A stretch of 64,000 nt of DNA from NCBI GenBank assembly GCA_026826555.1, contig JAKSZT010053887.1, positions 62,908,167 through 62,972,166 of the forward strand, written 5' to 3'. The notes under the pieces were generated by a model. The model had not been told where the DNA came from. It did not search any database and saw nothing but the letters and a program-made list of their open reading frames with translations. Both the position numbers and the translations under genes were made by a program. This document shows positions 1 to 12,954 of the stretch, in pieces (the stretch's first letter is position 1; each line of letters starts with the position of its first letter). This DNA comes from Tolypeutes matacus (Eukaryota > Chordata > Mammalia > Cingulata > Chlamyphoridae).

Positions 1-3000
1 TCTATAGTTTACATTAGGTGTATTTTTCCATATACTACCCTATTATTAACACCTTGTAATAATGTTGTACATTTGTTATAATTCATGAAAGAACATTCAT
101 ATACTTGTACTATTAACCCCAGTCCATCATCCACAGCAGGGTTCACTGTGTTATACAGTCCTATGTTTTATCTTCTAGTGTAAACATGACCCAAAACCAC
201 CCTTTCAATCACATTCACATACATAATTCAGTGCTGTTAATTACACTCATAATATTGTGCTACTATCACTACCATCCATTTCCAAACCTTTACAATCAAC
301 CTAAATCCAAATTCTGTACAAATTAAGCATGAGCTCACCCATTTTGTACCCCCAATCTATTCCCTGGTAACCTATAATCTACATTCTAATGCTATAAGTT
401 TGCTTATTAAAATTAGTTCATATCTTCAATGAAATCATATAATACTTGTCCATTTGTGTCTGGCTTATGTCACTCAGCATAATGTCCTCAAGGTTCATTC
501 ACATTGTCGCATGCATCAGGACTTCTTTCCTTTCTACGACTGAATAACATTCCATTATATGTATATACCACATTTTGTTTGTCCATTCCTTAGTTGATGC
601 ACACTTGGATTGCTTCCATCTTTTGGCAATTGTGAATAATGCCACTATGAACATCAGTGTGCAAATATCTGTTCAAGTCCCTGCTTTCAGTGTTTCTGGG
701 TGTATACTTAGTAGTGGAATTGCTGGGTCATATGATAATTTTATATTTAGTTTGCTGAAAAACTACTTAACTGTCTCCCACAGCGGCTGTACAATTTTAA
801 ATTCCCACCACCAATGAATGAGTGTTCCTATTACTCCACATCCTCTTCAACACTTGTAGTTTTCTGTGTTTTTAATAGTAGCCATTCTAAAGGGCATGAA
901 ATGGTGTCTCGTTGTGGTTTGATTTGCATTTCCCTTATAGCTGGTAATGTTGAATATCTTTTATCTTTTCATGTGCTTTTTAGCCATTTCTATATCCGCT
1001 TTGGAAAATGTCTATTCAAGTCTTTTGTCCATTTTTTTGAACTGGGTTTTTTGTCTTTTTATTGTTGAGTTGTAGGATTTCTTTATATATTCTGGATATT
1101 AAATCCTTATTGGATATGTGGTTTCCAAATATTTTCTTCCATCCAGTGGGTTGTCTTTTCACTTTTGTGACAACGTCTTTTGATGCACAAAAGTTTTTAA
1201 TTTTGAGGAGGTCCCCTTCATCTATTTTTTTTTCCTTTTGTTGCTTGTGCTTTGCGTATAAAGTCTAAGGAACCATTGCCTAACACAAGTTCCTGAAGAT
1301 GCTTCCCTACATTTTCTTCTAGGAATTTTATAAACCTGTTTCTTATATTTAGGTCTTTTATCCATTTCAAGTAAATTTTTGTGTATTGGTGTGAAATAGG
1401 GGTCCTCTTTCGTTCTTTTGCATATCAATATCGGTTCTCCCAGCACCATTTGCTGAAAAGACTATTCCTTCCTAGGTGAATGGACTTGGCAGCCTTATAA
1501 AAAATGAATGGGTTATAAATATCCTCATATTTCTATTATTGAACTCTCAGTTCAGTTCCCCTGGTTGATATATCTATCCTTATGCCAGCACCATGCTGTT
1601 TTGATCACTGCAGCATTGTAATATGCTTTAAAGTCAGGAAGCATTAGTCCTCCGACTTTGTTCTTCTTTTTCAAGATGTTTTTTTGGCTATTTGGGGGCA
1701 AATTACCATTCCAAATAAATTTGATAATTGGCTTTTTCAGTTCTGCAAAGTAGACTGTTAGAGTTTTGAGTGGGATTGCATTAAATCTGTAAATCAGTTT
1801 GGGTAGGATTAACATCTTAATGGTATTTAGTCTTCTGATTATAGATTGTCCTTCCATTTTTTTTAGGTCTTCTTTGATTTCTTTTAACAACGCTTTATAG
1901 TTTTCTGTCTATAAGCCATTTACATCCTTGGTTAAATTTATGTCAACATATTTGTTGTTTTAGTTGCTATTGTAAATGGAATTCTTTTCTTGATTTCCTC
2001 CTCAGCTTGCTCATTACCAGTATATAGAAACCCTACTGATTTTTGCATGTTGCTCTTGTACCCTAACTACCTTGATGAATTCATTTATTCGCCCTAGTAT
2101 AAATTTGTTGATTTTTTGGGACTTTCAAAATATAAGATCATGTCTTCTGCAAACAGTGCAATTCTACTTCTTCCTTTCCAATTTTCATGACTTTTATTTC
2201 TTTTTCTTGCCAAACTGCCCTGGTAGAACTTCCAGTGCAATGTTGAATAACAGAGGTAACAGTGGGCATCATCATCTTGTTCCTGATCTTAGAGGGAAAG
2301 CTTTCAGTCTTTTACAATTGAGAATGATGTTAGCTGTGGATTTTTCATATGTCCTTTACCATATTGAGGAAGTGTCTTTCTATTCCTATTTTCCTAAGTG
2401 TTTTTATCGATAAAAGATGCTGAGTTTTGTCAAAGGCTTTTATTGCATCAATTGAGATGATTATGTGTTTTTTTTTCCCCTTTGTTTTGTTGATGTGGTA
2501 TATTACATTAATTGATTTTCTTATGTTGATCCACTCTTGCATACCTGGGATAAACCCCATTTGATTCAGGTGTAAGGTTCTTTTGATGTGTTGTTGAATT
2601 TGATTTGCAAGTATTTGGAGAGGATTTTTGCATCTATATTTGTAAGAGAAATTGGTCTGTAATTTTCTTGCAGTATCTTTATCTGACTTTGGTGTTAGGG
2701 TGCTATTGGCCTCATAGACTGTGTTAGGTAGTATTCCCTCCTCTTCAATTTTTTTGAAGTATTTGAGCAGGATTGGTATTAATTCTTATTGGAGTGATTG
2801 GTAGAATTCTCCTGTGAAGCCCTCTGTTCTGGAACTTTCTTTGTTGGAAATTTTTTATGAATGACTCAATCTCTTTGCTTGTAATTGGTCTGTTGAGGTC
2901 TTCTATTACTTATAAAGTCCATGTAGGTTGTTCATGTGTTTCTAGGAATTTTTCTATTTTATCTAGGTTGTCTAGTATTTTGGCCTATGGTTGTTCATAG

Positions 3001-4065
3001 CAACCTCTTATGATTCTTTTTATTTCTGTGGGGTCAGTATTAATGTCTCCCCCACCCCCAACATTTCTGATTTTATTTATTTGCATCTTTTTCTTTTTTT
3101 TTTTCTTTGTCAGTCTAGCTAAGGGTTTGCCAATCTTTTCAAAGAACCAACTTTTGTTTTTGTTAATTCTCTTTATTGTCTTTTTATCCTCAATTTGATT
3201 TATTTTTGCTCTAAACTATGTTATTTCTTTCCTTCTGGGGTTAGTTTGCTGTTCTTTTTCTAGTTCCTCCATGTGTGCACTTAGGTCTTTGATTTCAGCT
3301 CTTTCTTTTTTTTAGTGTAATTATTCAGGACTACATATTTCCCTTTAGCACTGCCTTCACTGCATTCCATAAGTTTGATTTGTTGTGTTCTCGTTTTCAT
3401 TGGTCTCAAGATAGTTACTGATTTCCCTTGCAGTTTTTACTTTGACCCACTGACTGTTTAAGGGAGTGTTATTTAACTTCCAAATATCTGTGGTTCTCCA
3501 AATATCTAGTTCTCCACCTGTTATTGATTTCCAGCTGTTAGATTTAGTCCATTTATCATATTATTCAAGTTCTCTGTTTCCTTATTGATCTTATGCCTAG
3601 ATGTTCTATGTATTGATAAAGTGGTGTACTGAAGTCTTCAACTATTATTGTAGAAGTGTCTATTTCTCCCTTCAGTCTTGCCAGCGTATTCTGGAGGAAC
3701 ATGGTTAGGAGCATAAATATTGATGATTGTTATTTCTTCTTGGCAGATTGCCCATTTATTAATATATAGTGTCCTTCTTTGTCTTGTATATTAGCTTTTG
3801 ACTTAAAGCCTATTTTCCTATATTACCCAGCTCTTTTTTGGTTACTATTTGAATGGAATATCTTTTTCCATCCTTCCACTTTCAACCTATTTTTGTCTTT
3901 GGGTCTAAGGTGAATCTAGTAAACAACAGATAGTTGGATCATGCTTTTTAAAAAATCCATTCTGCCAATCTGTGTCTTTTGATTGGAGAGTTTAATCTAT
4001 TAACATTTAGTGTTATCACTGTAAATGCAGTACTTACTTCAGCCATTACAATATACTTGTAAATA
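1..4065 (-). mobile_element. L1 LINE, antisense, 3' end to endonuclease region, decayed
   Basis: Read on the minus strand, this runs from the endonuclease region (near 4000) through reverse transcriptase to the ORF2 C-terminus and 3' UTR at the left edge. The frame at 1552-1890 (minus) is typical L1 ORF2 C-terminal sequence (LPKLIYRFNAIP, WNGNLP, LPDFKAYY). Frameshifts and stops break ORF2 throughout. The element continues off the left edge. No intact protein remains. Confidence 0.85.
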
Positions 4066-4073
4066 ACCAATGG

Positions 4074-4504
4074 TTTAAATAAGAAATCAGAAGGGAAATT
4101 GGAAAATAAAAGCACAACCTACTACCGCTTATGGATGCAGCTAAAATAGCATTTAGAGGTAAACTTATAGAATTACATGCTTATATTAATAAAGAAGAAA
4201 GTTCCCAAATCTATAATACAGCTTCCACCTTAAGAAGCCAGGAAAACAAGTGCTAACTAAACCCACAGAAAGCAGAAAGATGGACCTAAAAGATAAGAAC
4301 AGAAATCAGTGAAATAAAAAAACAGAAAAACAAGAGAGAAATGTCAATAAAACCAAAATCCAGTTCTTTGAAAAGGTCAACAAAATTGACAAACCTTTAG
4401 CTAGACTGTCCAAGAAAAAAGAGAGAAGACACAAATTTTAATTATCAGAAATCAGAGAGGAAACATTGCTACTGATCTTACAGAAATAAAAACATGGGAA
4501 TCCC
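4074..4504 (+). mobile_element. L1 ORF2 fragment, sense, opposite to its neighbour
   Basis: Sense reading matches the L1 ORF2 linker between endonuclease and reverse transcriptase (motifs near AAKIAFRGKLIELHAYI and FFEKVNKIDKPLARL, interrupted by stops). The same ORF2 region is present in the antisense L1 to the left, so this is a separate insertion, not the inverted half of one element. Confidence 0.75.
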
Positions 4505-4549
4505 AGTAGGTTCCATGTAATATTTTAGGTAATCTAAGCACCTCTTTAA

Positions 4550-4609
<60 letters not shown>

Positions 4610-4751
4610 TATATAATAACATTTTTGTAAGCAAATGCACATATATGTATATAAATTTATATATCATTTTACAAATATTGGTATGTATTATGAAAATTTT
4701 GATTTTCACCCACAATAAAAAATAACTAAATTAAAAAAAAAAAAAAAACTG
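4505..4751. repeat. A-rich and (AT)n insertion splitting an L1
   Basis: An A20 run followed by about 48 bp of AT repeat, then AT-rich DNA ending in another A-run (4733-4748). L1 ORF2 sequence resumes at 4752, so this block interrupts the L1. I could not identify its source. Confidence 0.55.
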
Positions 4752-4975
4752 TTAAGGGAATACCATTAACAACTTTATGTCAACAAATTAGGTAACCTAG
4801 ATGAAATGAACAAATTCCTAGAAAAACATAAACTACCATAACTTATTCAAGAAGAAATTAGTAATGTAAATAGACCTATAGCATAGAAAGAAATTGAATA
4901 AGTAATTTTTAAACTTCCAACATAGAAAAGTCCAAACCAAGGGAGTTTCACTGATGAATTTCACCACACTTCATT
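4752..4975 (+). mobile_element. L1 ORF2 fragment, sense, continuation
   Basis: Continues the L1 of 4074-4504 into the start of the reverse transcriptase domain (a degraded region resembling LDEMDQFLERH and GFTGEFYQ). Multiple stops. Ends abruptly at about 4975. Confidence 0.7.
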
Positions 4976-7145
4976 TGTCCATATTTCTGTCCCCAAGAAC
5001 TAACACACAATGGCACCTAACAGGTGTTGAAAAATGTCATTCTATTTTCAATCACACTAATATTGGAGGGTTATTTTCAGGCCAATGATGTGATGTTCAG
5101 GTTTATAAAAACAACTTCTTTATTTTCTTTATTTTCAGTAGGGCATATATTGGGGAAGAGAGCATGCTTATTTGGTGGGATGTAGTCAGAATAAATATCA
5201 CAAAATCCGCATCAATGAATGCTTACCTAGAGTGCAGCAGGGCTCTTCTATCATGTTAGCCTGGCATTGAAGAAGAAATGCCTACATTATCCTCAGGATC
5301 ATGCTGTGTTCACTTTGCCCCAATGACAGATACAAGAATGACAGAGAATGAAGCCTACAAATACTGGCTTGGGATTACCTGAAGGTTTGTTAATGGATGA
5401 TTTTGGCTTAATTCACAATGTTCTATTTTTTCCCAAGTAAAGAAATGATTTTTGTATGTCTTTTCTATGTATAACTTCATTTTGGATACATATTGAGTAT
5501 GCAAAGACTGTGCGGTGAAATTTCGAGTATGGTCTTAAAGGTTGTGTTTTGTAGAAATAAAGAGACAGTCTCATGATGACCCAGTCTCATTAAACAATAT
5601 TTGTCTCTGAACAGCATCTGCTCTCAAATGAGAAAAGGACTTCTAGGCAGGAGGATGTTGGCTCTCCTGTCTTCTAAATGACCAGGGAGTAATGCAGTGT
5701 GTGAGGAGGCAGCTTTGAAAGCCTCCATGCTAGGGATTGACATGAGGGTATCTTAGCTACCAGAACTCTCTTCTGCCCCAAAGAGGGGAAATAATGATTC
5801 AGAATGGTGGCTCAAAAGATTTTTACTTGTAGTAGAGACTCTATGCACTAGACAAGTAATGAGAATAATGCATGCAGTTTTCCCAAACCTATAGATATTT
5901 ACATATTCTCTTCATGACTTTCACCGTAACTTCATACTACCCACATAATTATTTACTTAATAGTTTTCTTTAAAAACCAGTATTTTCTGATGTCCAGAAG
6001 AACCAACAATAGTCAGCTCTGCCCCAAAAAACATGATCAACATTAACCTATGAAAAGGCAATGTTAGCCAAACTCTTCCTGCTCAGTCAGAAGTTTAGAA
6101 AGCTGGTCATGTAAATCATTCTTTTTCTTATCTGAAAATGGTAATATCTGGTCAATCAACATTTATTTTCCATCTAATTGAAAAAAGACACTATTATCCC
6201 TGCCCTTATATGTTGGCCCAGGCAATAACAAATAAAATATTTCAATCCCCAAATAATGCAGTTTTGGTAATTTCCTATTTTTTCCCTTTAAATACTTGTA
6301 TTTTTAATTTGGTCAGCCATCTAATTGAATCCTGACTCTGATGCACCTTTTTCCAAGGAAACCATTTCTTTTCTCAACACTTTCATCTGAATCTTCTCTT
6401 GATAGTTTTCTTTTTACTTAAAAAAAAAGTATTTTAATGGGAAGTTTTATACCTCTATCTTAAATAGAAATCCACCTGTCATATATATATAAAATATCTT
6501 AAATTACAGTGAAAATAGTATATTATTATTAAATAATTGCAAAATTCTGTCTGCTTGAGCCTTTGAGTCTGAAGTTTTCTCTCTTTCTCAAACTCCATTG
6601 GTAAATATTAGAGATGTAATAAAGATATCCCAGCACTAAACAGATTTTAGTCTTGACTAATCAAAAGAAAGCAGAATTAAAAAGGAGAAAGTTTCTACCT
6701 ACATGATTCAATGTTATTTAATGTCCCACTTGAAATATCTTTTATATAGCCCACATTTTGCAAAATGCTTTGTTAGTGAGAACTGGCTGATTTCTTCATT
6801 CTATTTTAGAAAAGAGTACCTTCAGCATAGAACATGTTTGGGGCTTATCTCATTGAGCTTAGCCGAGCAAGTGTAGGTGCAGAGCTGTATATAGTGGTAC
6901 TTGTAATTTGCTGTTGCTTCCTAAACAGTGCAATAGTCTGCAACAAGGAAAGACCATCTTATAGAAAGGACAACTGGGTTCTTACAGTTACTATATATTA
7001 CTTTAAAGCAAAGTAAAATTTGTGTGACTGGACTAACTCTCTTTTAATACTATAAGCACTTGTTTAGTTTTCACAGTAGTTGATTTAGAGTGTTCGCATT
7101 GCAAAGCTTATCTAAGACTTTGAAATTCAACTATACATTTTTCCT
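4976..7145. other. No gene or clear repeat recognised
   Basis: AT-rich DNA with scattered short open frames lacking splice context or family resemblance. Nothing supported here. Confidence 0.4.
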
Positions 7146-7149
7146 ATGA

Positions 7150-7240
7150 AAAGACTGAATCCAGATAGGTGAAGTGCATTCCCCTGGGTCTCCCAGCTAG
7201 TTAAATGGCAGAACCATGCACTAGAGTCCTCTCCAGTGGC
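7150..7240 (+). mobile_element. MIR SINE fragment
   Basis: Resembles the 3' half of a MIR element (a stretch like ctcccagctagttaaatggcagaacc, matching the MIR 'cacacagctagtaagtggcagagc' region). Confidence 0.5.
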
Positions 7241-7247
7241 TTTCCCT

Positions 7248-7433
7248 ATATATCATTGTTTCCCAACACTGGTTGCACATTAAAATCACCTAAGAAGCAT
7301 AGAAAGAATAGTGACCCTGGGACCCCACCCTCAAACAATTAAATAAGAATCTCTGGGGAATGAAGCTGGAGCATTGATAGTTTTACAATCTTCCCAGGTG
7401 ATTCTGTTATGAAACCAAGGTTGAGAAAAACAT
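7248..7433 (+). mobile_element. MER5A-like hAT element
   Basis: Shows the expected order: an opening like 'ccaacactggttgcaca', a middle block 'gggaccccaccc...aatctctgggg', and a closing 'caggtgattctg...ggttgagaa'. This is a non-autonomous hAT-Charlie relic of MER5A type. Confidence 0.7.
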
Positions 7434-8070
7434 TTCACGCCACTCTCTTCCAGAGTGAAAATACTTAAAAACATTATCTGATGGATTTTAAAAAGATTAA
7501 TGATTCTTTTTGCCTTTGCTCTCCAAGCATAGATGCTGAAGCATCCATTGCTTTAGAGTGGGGTAGATAAAAACCAAGGACAAAAATGTAATTGTTCAGC
7601 TTTGATTTTCAAAATAGTCTTTTGAAAATATATTGCAAAAAAGAATAGTTTTTAAAGCTAGACTTTCAATGGCAAGAACAAGGCACTTGAGAGAGAAAAG
7701 GTTTTCTGAATTCCAAAATTTTTCTTTCAAGTATCAAAAGTTAGATCCTGGTGGACTCAGACATGGGATTTAAGACATGAACCAGTGAAGAGGAAGGATT
7801 AAAGATATACTGAAATATAACTTCCAATCGCACAGAAATGAGGGTAAAAACAACAAGGATGACAACTTTCCTGGGTTAAAAGGTACAGGACTCAGAACTG
7901 GAATAAAACAAGAGATGTGTGTCTTGGGCTGGTTACCTGGAATATGTCTGCTGGTGCTTACAGTAAACCTACCTCCTTTTCTCCCCTTTCTACTCTGCTC
8001 TAGTCAAAACCCAAGGGATGATGAATTTCTGCTGCCAGGTGGATTTGAAAATCAAAATAAAAAGAATAAA
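7434..8070. other. No gene recognised
   Basis: Nothing beyond short chance frames; it leads into the L1 3' end. Confidence 0.4.
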
Positions 8071-8074
8071 ATGT

Positions 8075-9010
8075 TTGGATACCATATATTTGATAAGAGC
8101 TTAATGTCCAGAATATATAAATAAATCCTTCAACTCAACAACAAAAAGACAATCCAATTTAAAAATGGGCAAAGGACATGAGGAAACATTTCTCCAAAGA
8201 TACATAAAGGGCTAATAAGCACATGAAAAGATGCTGAGCATCATTAGCCATTAGAGAAATGCAAATCAAAACCACAATGAGATTCTGCTTTACACACTAA
8301 GATGACTATTATTTAAAAAACAGAAAACAGGAAGTATTGCTGAGGATGTAGAGAAATTGGAACCCATGTGTATTGCTGGTAGAAATGTAAAATCATGCAG
8401 CTGCTATGGAAAGCAGTTTGGTCCATCCTAAAAAAGTTAAGCATAGAATTATCATATGATTCAGCAATTCCACTCCTAGATATATACCTAAAATAATTGA
8501 AAGCAGGGACTTGACCACCAGTATTCATAATAGCCAAAAGGTGGAAACAACCCAAGTGTCCATCAACTGTTGAATGGATAATCAAAATGTGGTCTATACA
8601 TACAATGGAATATTATGCAGCCATAAAAATCAATAAAATGCATATACATACTACAACATGGATGAACCTTGAAAACATTTTGTTGAATGAAATAAGCAAG
8701 ACATAATGGGACAGATATTTTATGATTCAATTTATATGAAATATCTAAAATAAGTAAATTCATGGAGACAGAAAGTAGATTAGAGGTTACCAGGGACTGG
8801 GGGTGGGGTGGGACATGGGATGGAGAGTCATTGCTTAATTGGTACAGAGTTTCTGTATTGGGTGATAAAGTTTTGATAATGGATGGGGATGATAGTAGCA
8901 CAACATAACAAATGTAATTAATGCCACTAAAATATACAATTAAAAGTGGTTAAAATGACAAATTTTAAATATATATATAACCATAATTTAAAAATAAATT
9001 TTAAAAATTC
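8075..9010 (+). mobile_element. L1 LINE 3' end, sense
   Basis: Contains the L1 ORF2 C-terminus and 3' UTR in sense: 'aaaatgggcaaaggacatga', 'gagaaatgcaaatcaaaacc', 'caatggaatattatgcagcc', then the G-rich 3' UTR block 'gggactgggggtggggtggg' and a degraded A-rich tail. 5'-truncated. Confidence 0.85.
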
Positions 9011-9515
9011 AAAAGGAACTCTCACTCCAATTCATTTAGGAATTCTAGGAGACAATTTTAAAGACTGGAGAGACAGAATAAGGGTCCTCACATCCCCAAT
9101 TTTTATTAATTACTAGAATGACATAAAAAGAAGGGGTGTGGAAGAAATTACACAAATATTACATATAAGCCAGTATCCAAAAATACTAGTACAAGGTTTT
9201 GAACACTGTGACTGCTAAAAAGTATAGCTCCCTAGAAATCTTTTAAAGTGTCTGATTCATATGTGGTGACTCTCCCCCTAGAGCTTTTGAATCAGAGCTA
9301 AATAACATGGATGCTGTCTTGAGTAGATGAAAGTACTGGGGAGAGTTAATTATGGGGAGAGCAGAGGCAGGGAGGGGACTTCCCTTCTCTAGAAGATTAG
9401 AGTATTAGAACAATAATACTTGATAAAATTAACTTACTCTTTATAAATTTATTTCCCTCACAATAGTGGGTCATTTTCTGTGTGGTTCCTTGATAATTTA
9501 CTGAGAGAAAACAAA
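9011..9515. other. No gene recognised
   Basis: AT-rich sequence without identifiable genes or repeats. Confidence 0.35.
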
Positions 9516-9520
9516 AACTC

Positions 9521-9920
9521 TTTTATTTTTCTTGTTGCTAAAGCAAGCTTCATGCGATGGGTTGGTTTAAACAATGCGAAATTATTGACTCATAGTTTTG
9601 GGGCTAAGAGAAGGCCAAAATCCGGGCATCATCAAGGCAATATTTTCTTCTAGAAGATGGTGGCATTCTGAGACTAATGCCTGCAATCCCATGGCCATGC
9701 ACATGGTGGCCTCTCATGGCATTCCCCTTCTCTTCTGGCTTCTGTTGACATTCAGATTCTGGCTGCTCCCTCTGGCCTTCCCTATAAGGCCTTCAGTAAT
9801 AGGATTAAGACCCATTCTGAGTCATTTGGGCCACAACTGAAGTAACCTTACCCATGAAATGTCCTGTTTATAGGGGTTTTCCACGCAGAGGAATGGATTA
9901 AGTTTTAAGATAATGGTTTT
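9521..9920 (-). mobile_element. MaLR-type LTR, antisense, partial
   Basis: Same family as the better-preserved copies at 15489 and 61849: shared blocks include 'catcatcaaggcaatattttct', 'ataggattaagacccattctg' and 'aactgaagtaacctta'. It lacks its normal right end and breaks down into T-rich sequence near 9920. It contains the left arm of the 53-bp inverted repeat. Confidence 0.65.
9707..9759 (+). repeat. Left arm of a perfect 53-bp inverted repeat
   Basis: Exact reverse complement of 10058-10110, with a spacer of 298 bp. The arm lies inside the LTR fragment. Confidence 0.9.
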
Positions 9921-10057
9921 TTTTTTGTTTGTTTGTTTTTTGTGTTTTTTTTTTTCTGTATTACATAACCCCAAGGTTATTCTCCATCTGCCGCATGGAG
10001 AAGTTCATGACTCAGTGAGGTTTTGTTGTTGTTTTTGGTTTTGGTGGTATGTAATCT

Positions 10058-10110
10058 GAATCTGAATGTCAACAGAAGCCAGAAGAGAAGGGGAATGCCA
10101 TGAGAGGCCA
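10058..10110 (-). repeat. Right arm of a perfect 53-bp inverted repeat
   Basis: Exact reverse complement of 9707-9759; after a 3-nt gap the match continues briefly (tgtg). No other LTR sequence surrounds this arm. Confidence 0.9.
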
Positions 10111-12420
10111 TGTGTTTGGTTTTCACAAAGTACTTTTTAGCCTTTAACATTTATTTCTTCAGAACCATGAGATATAATTTGTTTAAACATTATTTTCCAG
10201 CAATAGAAATCTGACCTTAAGGAGGACACACTCAATTCTCACTCATTTGTTCAATAATCATTGATAATGGTGCTTAGTACCTTGAGGGATATAAAGAGGA
10301 ATTAAGATGAATCCTGCCCTTGAAGGAACTTGAATTTTAGTAGACATTGTCAAAAATAACTAGAATATAAACTATAAAGTGAAAAGTGCCATAAAATATG
10401 TACAGCTCAAGAACATTGAGAGTTTAGGGAAAATAAAGATTTTTTTTTTTTTTTTTTTTTTTAGCAACAGTAGATTACACTATGATTTTTTAATAAAGTG
10501 GTGGATACATTTTGGAGTGACCTTTCAGAAATTCCTAACAGAATTCATAGAATATTTATTCTTCCAAAGAGAAAAAAAAGCAGATGAGCAAATGCATGCC
10601 TCACCTGCATGATTCAAATATTGTTTCATCTGTTTCAAAGCTCTAAAACTAATTAGAAATTTTGTTTCATGCCTGCAATTAGCTTTTTTAAAAGATGGGC
10701 ATCCATTAACAGTTTGGTAATATAATGATAAGCAATTAGTTATAATTGTTTTATTCTGGAAATAAATAATAATGGGAAATAAATGACTTCTGAAATAACT
10801 GAAAAATGCGCTTGCTAACAATTTTTAAAAATTTAGTATAGGGAAACCATAGGAATCTTCCTCCTTGGATGTATAAACGATGTGAAGAAAATAAGATACT
10901 TTTTCTTGCTTTTAGCTCTTCCTACTTAGCTTTTCCCTGCACTTTTCCATCTTTCTCACCCCACAGACATCTAGTTTAACCATTTTCATATCCACTGGAA
11001 TATAAGGCAAATCTCAGGGTGCTTTTAAGAGCCTGAAAACTGAGGAAAATTCTGTACAAGTTGGGATAAATTACACAATTTGCTGTATTTGAACAATTAA
11101 TTAGAAGTTGCAGAAGGCAGATATCAACTCAATATAAGGCAGAACTTTCTAGAGATTAGGACAGATCAAAAAATCATTTTTTAGGGATGTTTCTAATCCC
11201 TAAAAACTGACCAAATGTGAACTGGAAAATCCTTTATTGAATATTGTAGAAATGATGGAAGCATTCACTTGGGGCTGGTAGCAGGCCGTACTAGTTGATA
11301 TGCAAGGTCTGTTCACATACTGAAAGTACTTCTTCCCAGAAATTATTTTCTAATAAAGGAGTTATTTGCATTATTCTCCTCTCTCAGAAAATTGTAACAT
11401 CTAAACAATTTAATCCCTGCCATTGTTTTGAACTGAGTGATCCATATAACCATGAGCATACATTCATGTGCCTATTCAGGGGAAGAATGAAATTGGGACA
11501 CAAAATTAGATGTGAGATGCTCAGGGGCATAAGGACATGCCTTTTATGCCTATTCCTTCTGGTATATTAAAGAAGAAGTGAATATTTCAGAAGGATGAAT
11601 GTGACTAAAGGTTTAGAATGGGAGTTTCGGTGCATTCTGTTGCATTAAATAGAATGTGGTCAGAAGTCAGCCATTTTTGATGCCCATGCACAAAATTCTA
11701 AAATATATAACTGTATTGCTGATAAAAATCCCTGAAGACGTCCCAACACAATATGTCTGCCATTATGTTCAGAGCTTGGGAAAGATTGGTTTAAATCTCT
11801 GGGTATTATAGATGATACAAAGAAATGTTACAAAGATCAAGTGAACAGATTTATTTAAATAGCAATAACATTATTGGACAAGTCATCAGTGATGGCTGCT
11901 AGAGCTGTCCCAACTGCATTGAGGAGACAGAGTCAATTTTAGGTTTAATGTTAAGTTCATTAGCCTCCTTCCAATCAGCTCCCCTCTGTCACTGGCAGGC
12001 ATCAACAACTTAAGGCAGTCCCCTCTGCGTCTTCAGAGCATCAGAAATTCCAGCCCAACATAAGCTATCTCTTAGGAATGGGGTGATACACACCTTGGGA
12101 CTTTTACTTACCATTCACCAGTGAGTATAAGCCCTCTTTCTCCTAGCTTAGTGCAGCAACCCAACATCTCTTACCTGCCACATACGAAACCCATGATTTT
12201 TCTTGTCAATTAGTCTGTTTTGTGTGCAAATAACAGAAAACCTAATACAAACTAGTTTAAACAATAAGACAATTTGTTGGCTGTGACAACTCCCCAAGAT
12301 CTCACACCCTCATAATATCCTTCAATTTCCAGCACTCTTGCCTTAATGAAAGTTTTCAATATATTTCACCTAAACTATTATTATTTATTATATTAACTAT
12401 TATCCACTGGGTAGTGTTGC
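10111..12420. other. No gene; possible L2 tail near 10245-10370
   Basis: The segment 10245-10370 resembles an antisense L2 3' end (ttgttcaataa ... cctgcccttgaaggaacttga). The rest shows no supported gene or repeat. Confidence 0.35.
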
Positions 12421-12424
12421 CTAC

Positions 12425-12545
12425 AATAGACATTTATCCATTCATTCAACATTTTGAGTGCCTACTATGCTATTATTGGGCAAAACCACAACATTAATAA
12501 GTTGAGCTATACTCCCTTCACTTAAGAAGCTGTATTTTGCAGATG
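12425..12545 (-). mobile_element. L2 LINE 3' end, antisense
   Basis: Contains 'ttcattcaacattttgagtgcctactatg', the reverse of the conserved L2 tail, with a degraded remainder. Confidence 0.5.
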
Positions 12546-12954
12546 TTTAGGCTATGCTACATTATCAAATGAAAACTCATAGGCTGGTCACGACCCAAGT
12601 TTATTTCTTTCTCACTAGGCATCCTCTGTAGGATGACTGTGGCTCTGCTCCACATCATCTCCACTGCAGGATCCAGGATGACAGAGTGGCCTCCTTTTGG
12701 AAACTTGCCAGCTGTGTGGCATAGGAAAAGACAACATATGGTAAAGCACAAACTGGCTGTCGAAGTTTCTGCATTTATGTGACCTATATCATACTCACTT
12801 AAATTTCACTGGTCAATGCAAGTTCCTTGCCAAGTCTGTCTTCAAGTATATATCTCTCCCAGGGAAGACGAGGGGATATTGCTGAAGAATAATGCAATCA
12901 CCACATAATTTTAAAATGTAGGCCAGGGTTCAGCAAACTACAGCCCTTCACTTG

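Noticed and set aside
4561..4615. Alternating AT run considered as a replication or matrix-attachment element
   Set aside because: A simple (AT)n microsatellite following an A-run; no further support.
10940..10990. Possible small minus-strand exon with donor GTGAGA, tested as a downstream LRR exon
   Set aside because: The phase required by exon 6 gives an immediate stop, and the true last exon was found at 17450-17339.
12545..12770. Sequence with a modest 64-codon minus frame, considered as a repeat or exon
   Set aside because: Resembles an old interspersed repeat but I could not name it, and the frame has no splice support.
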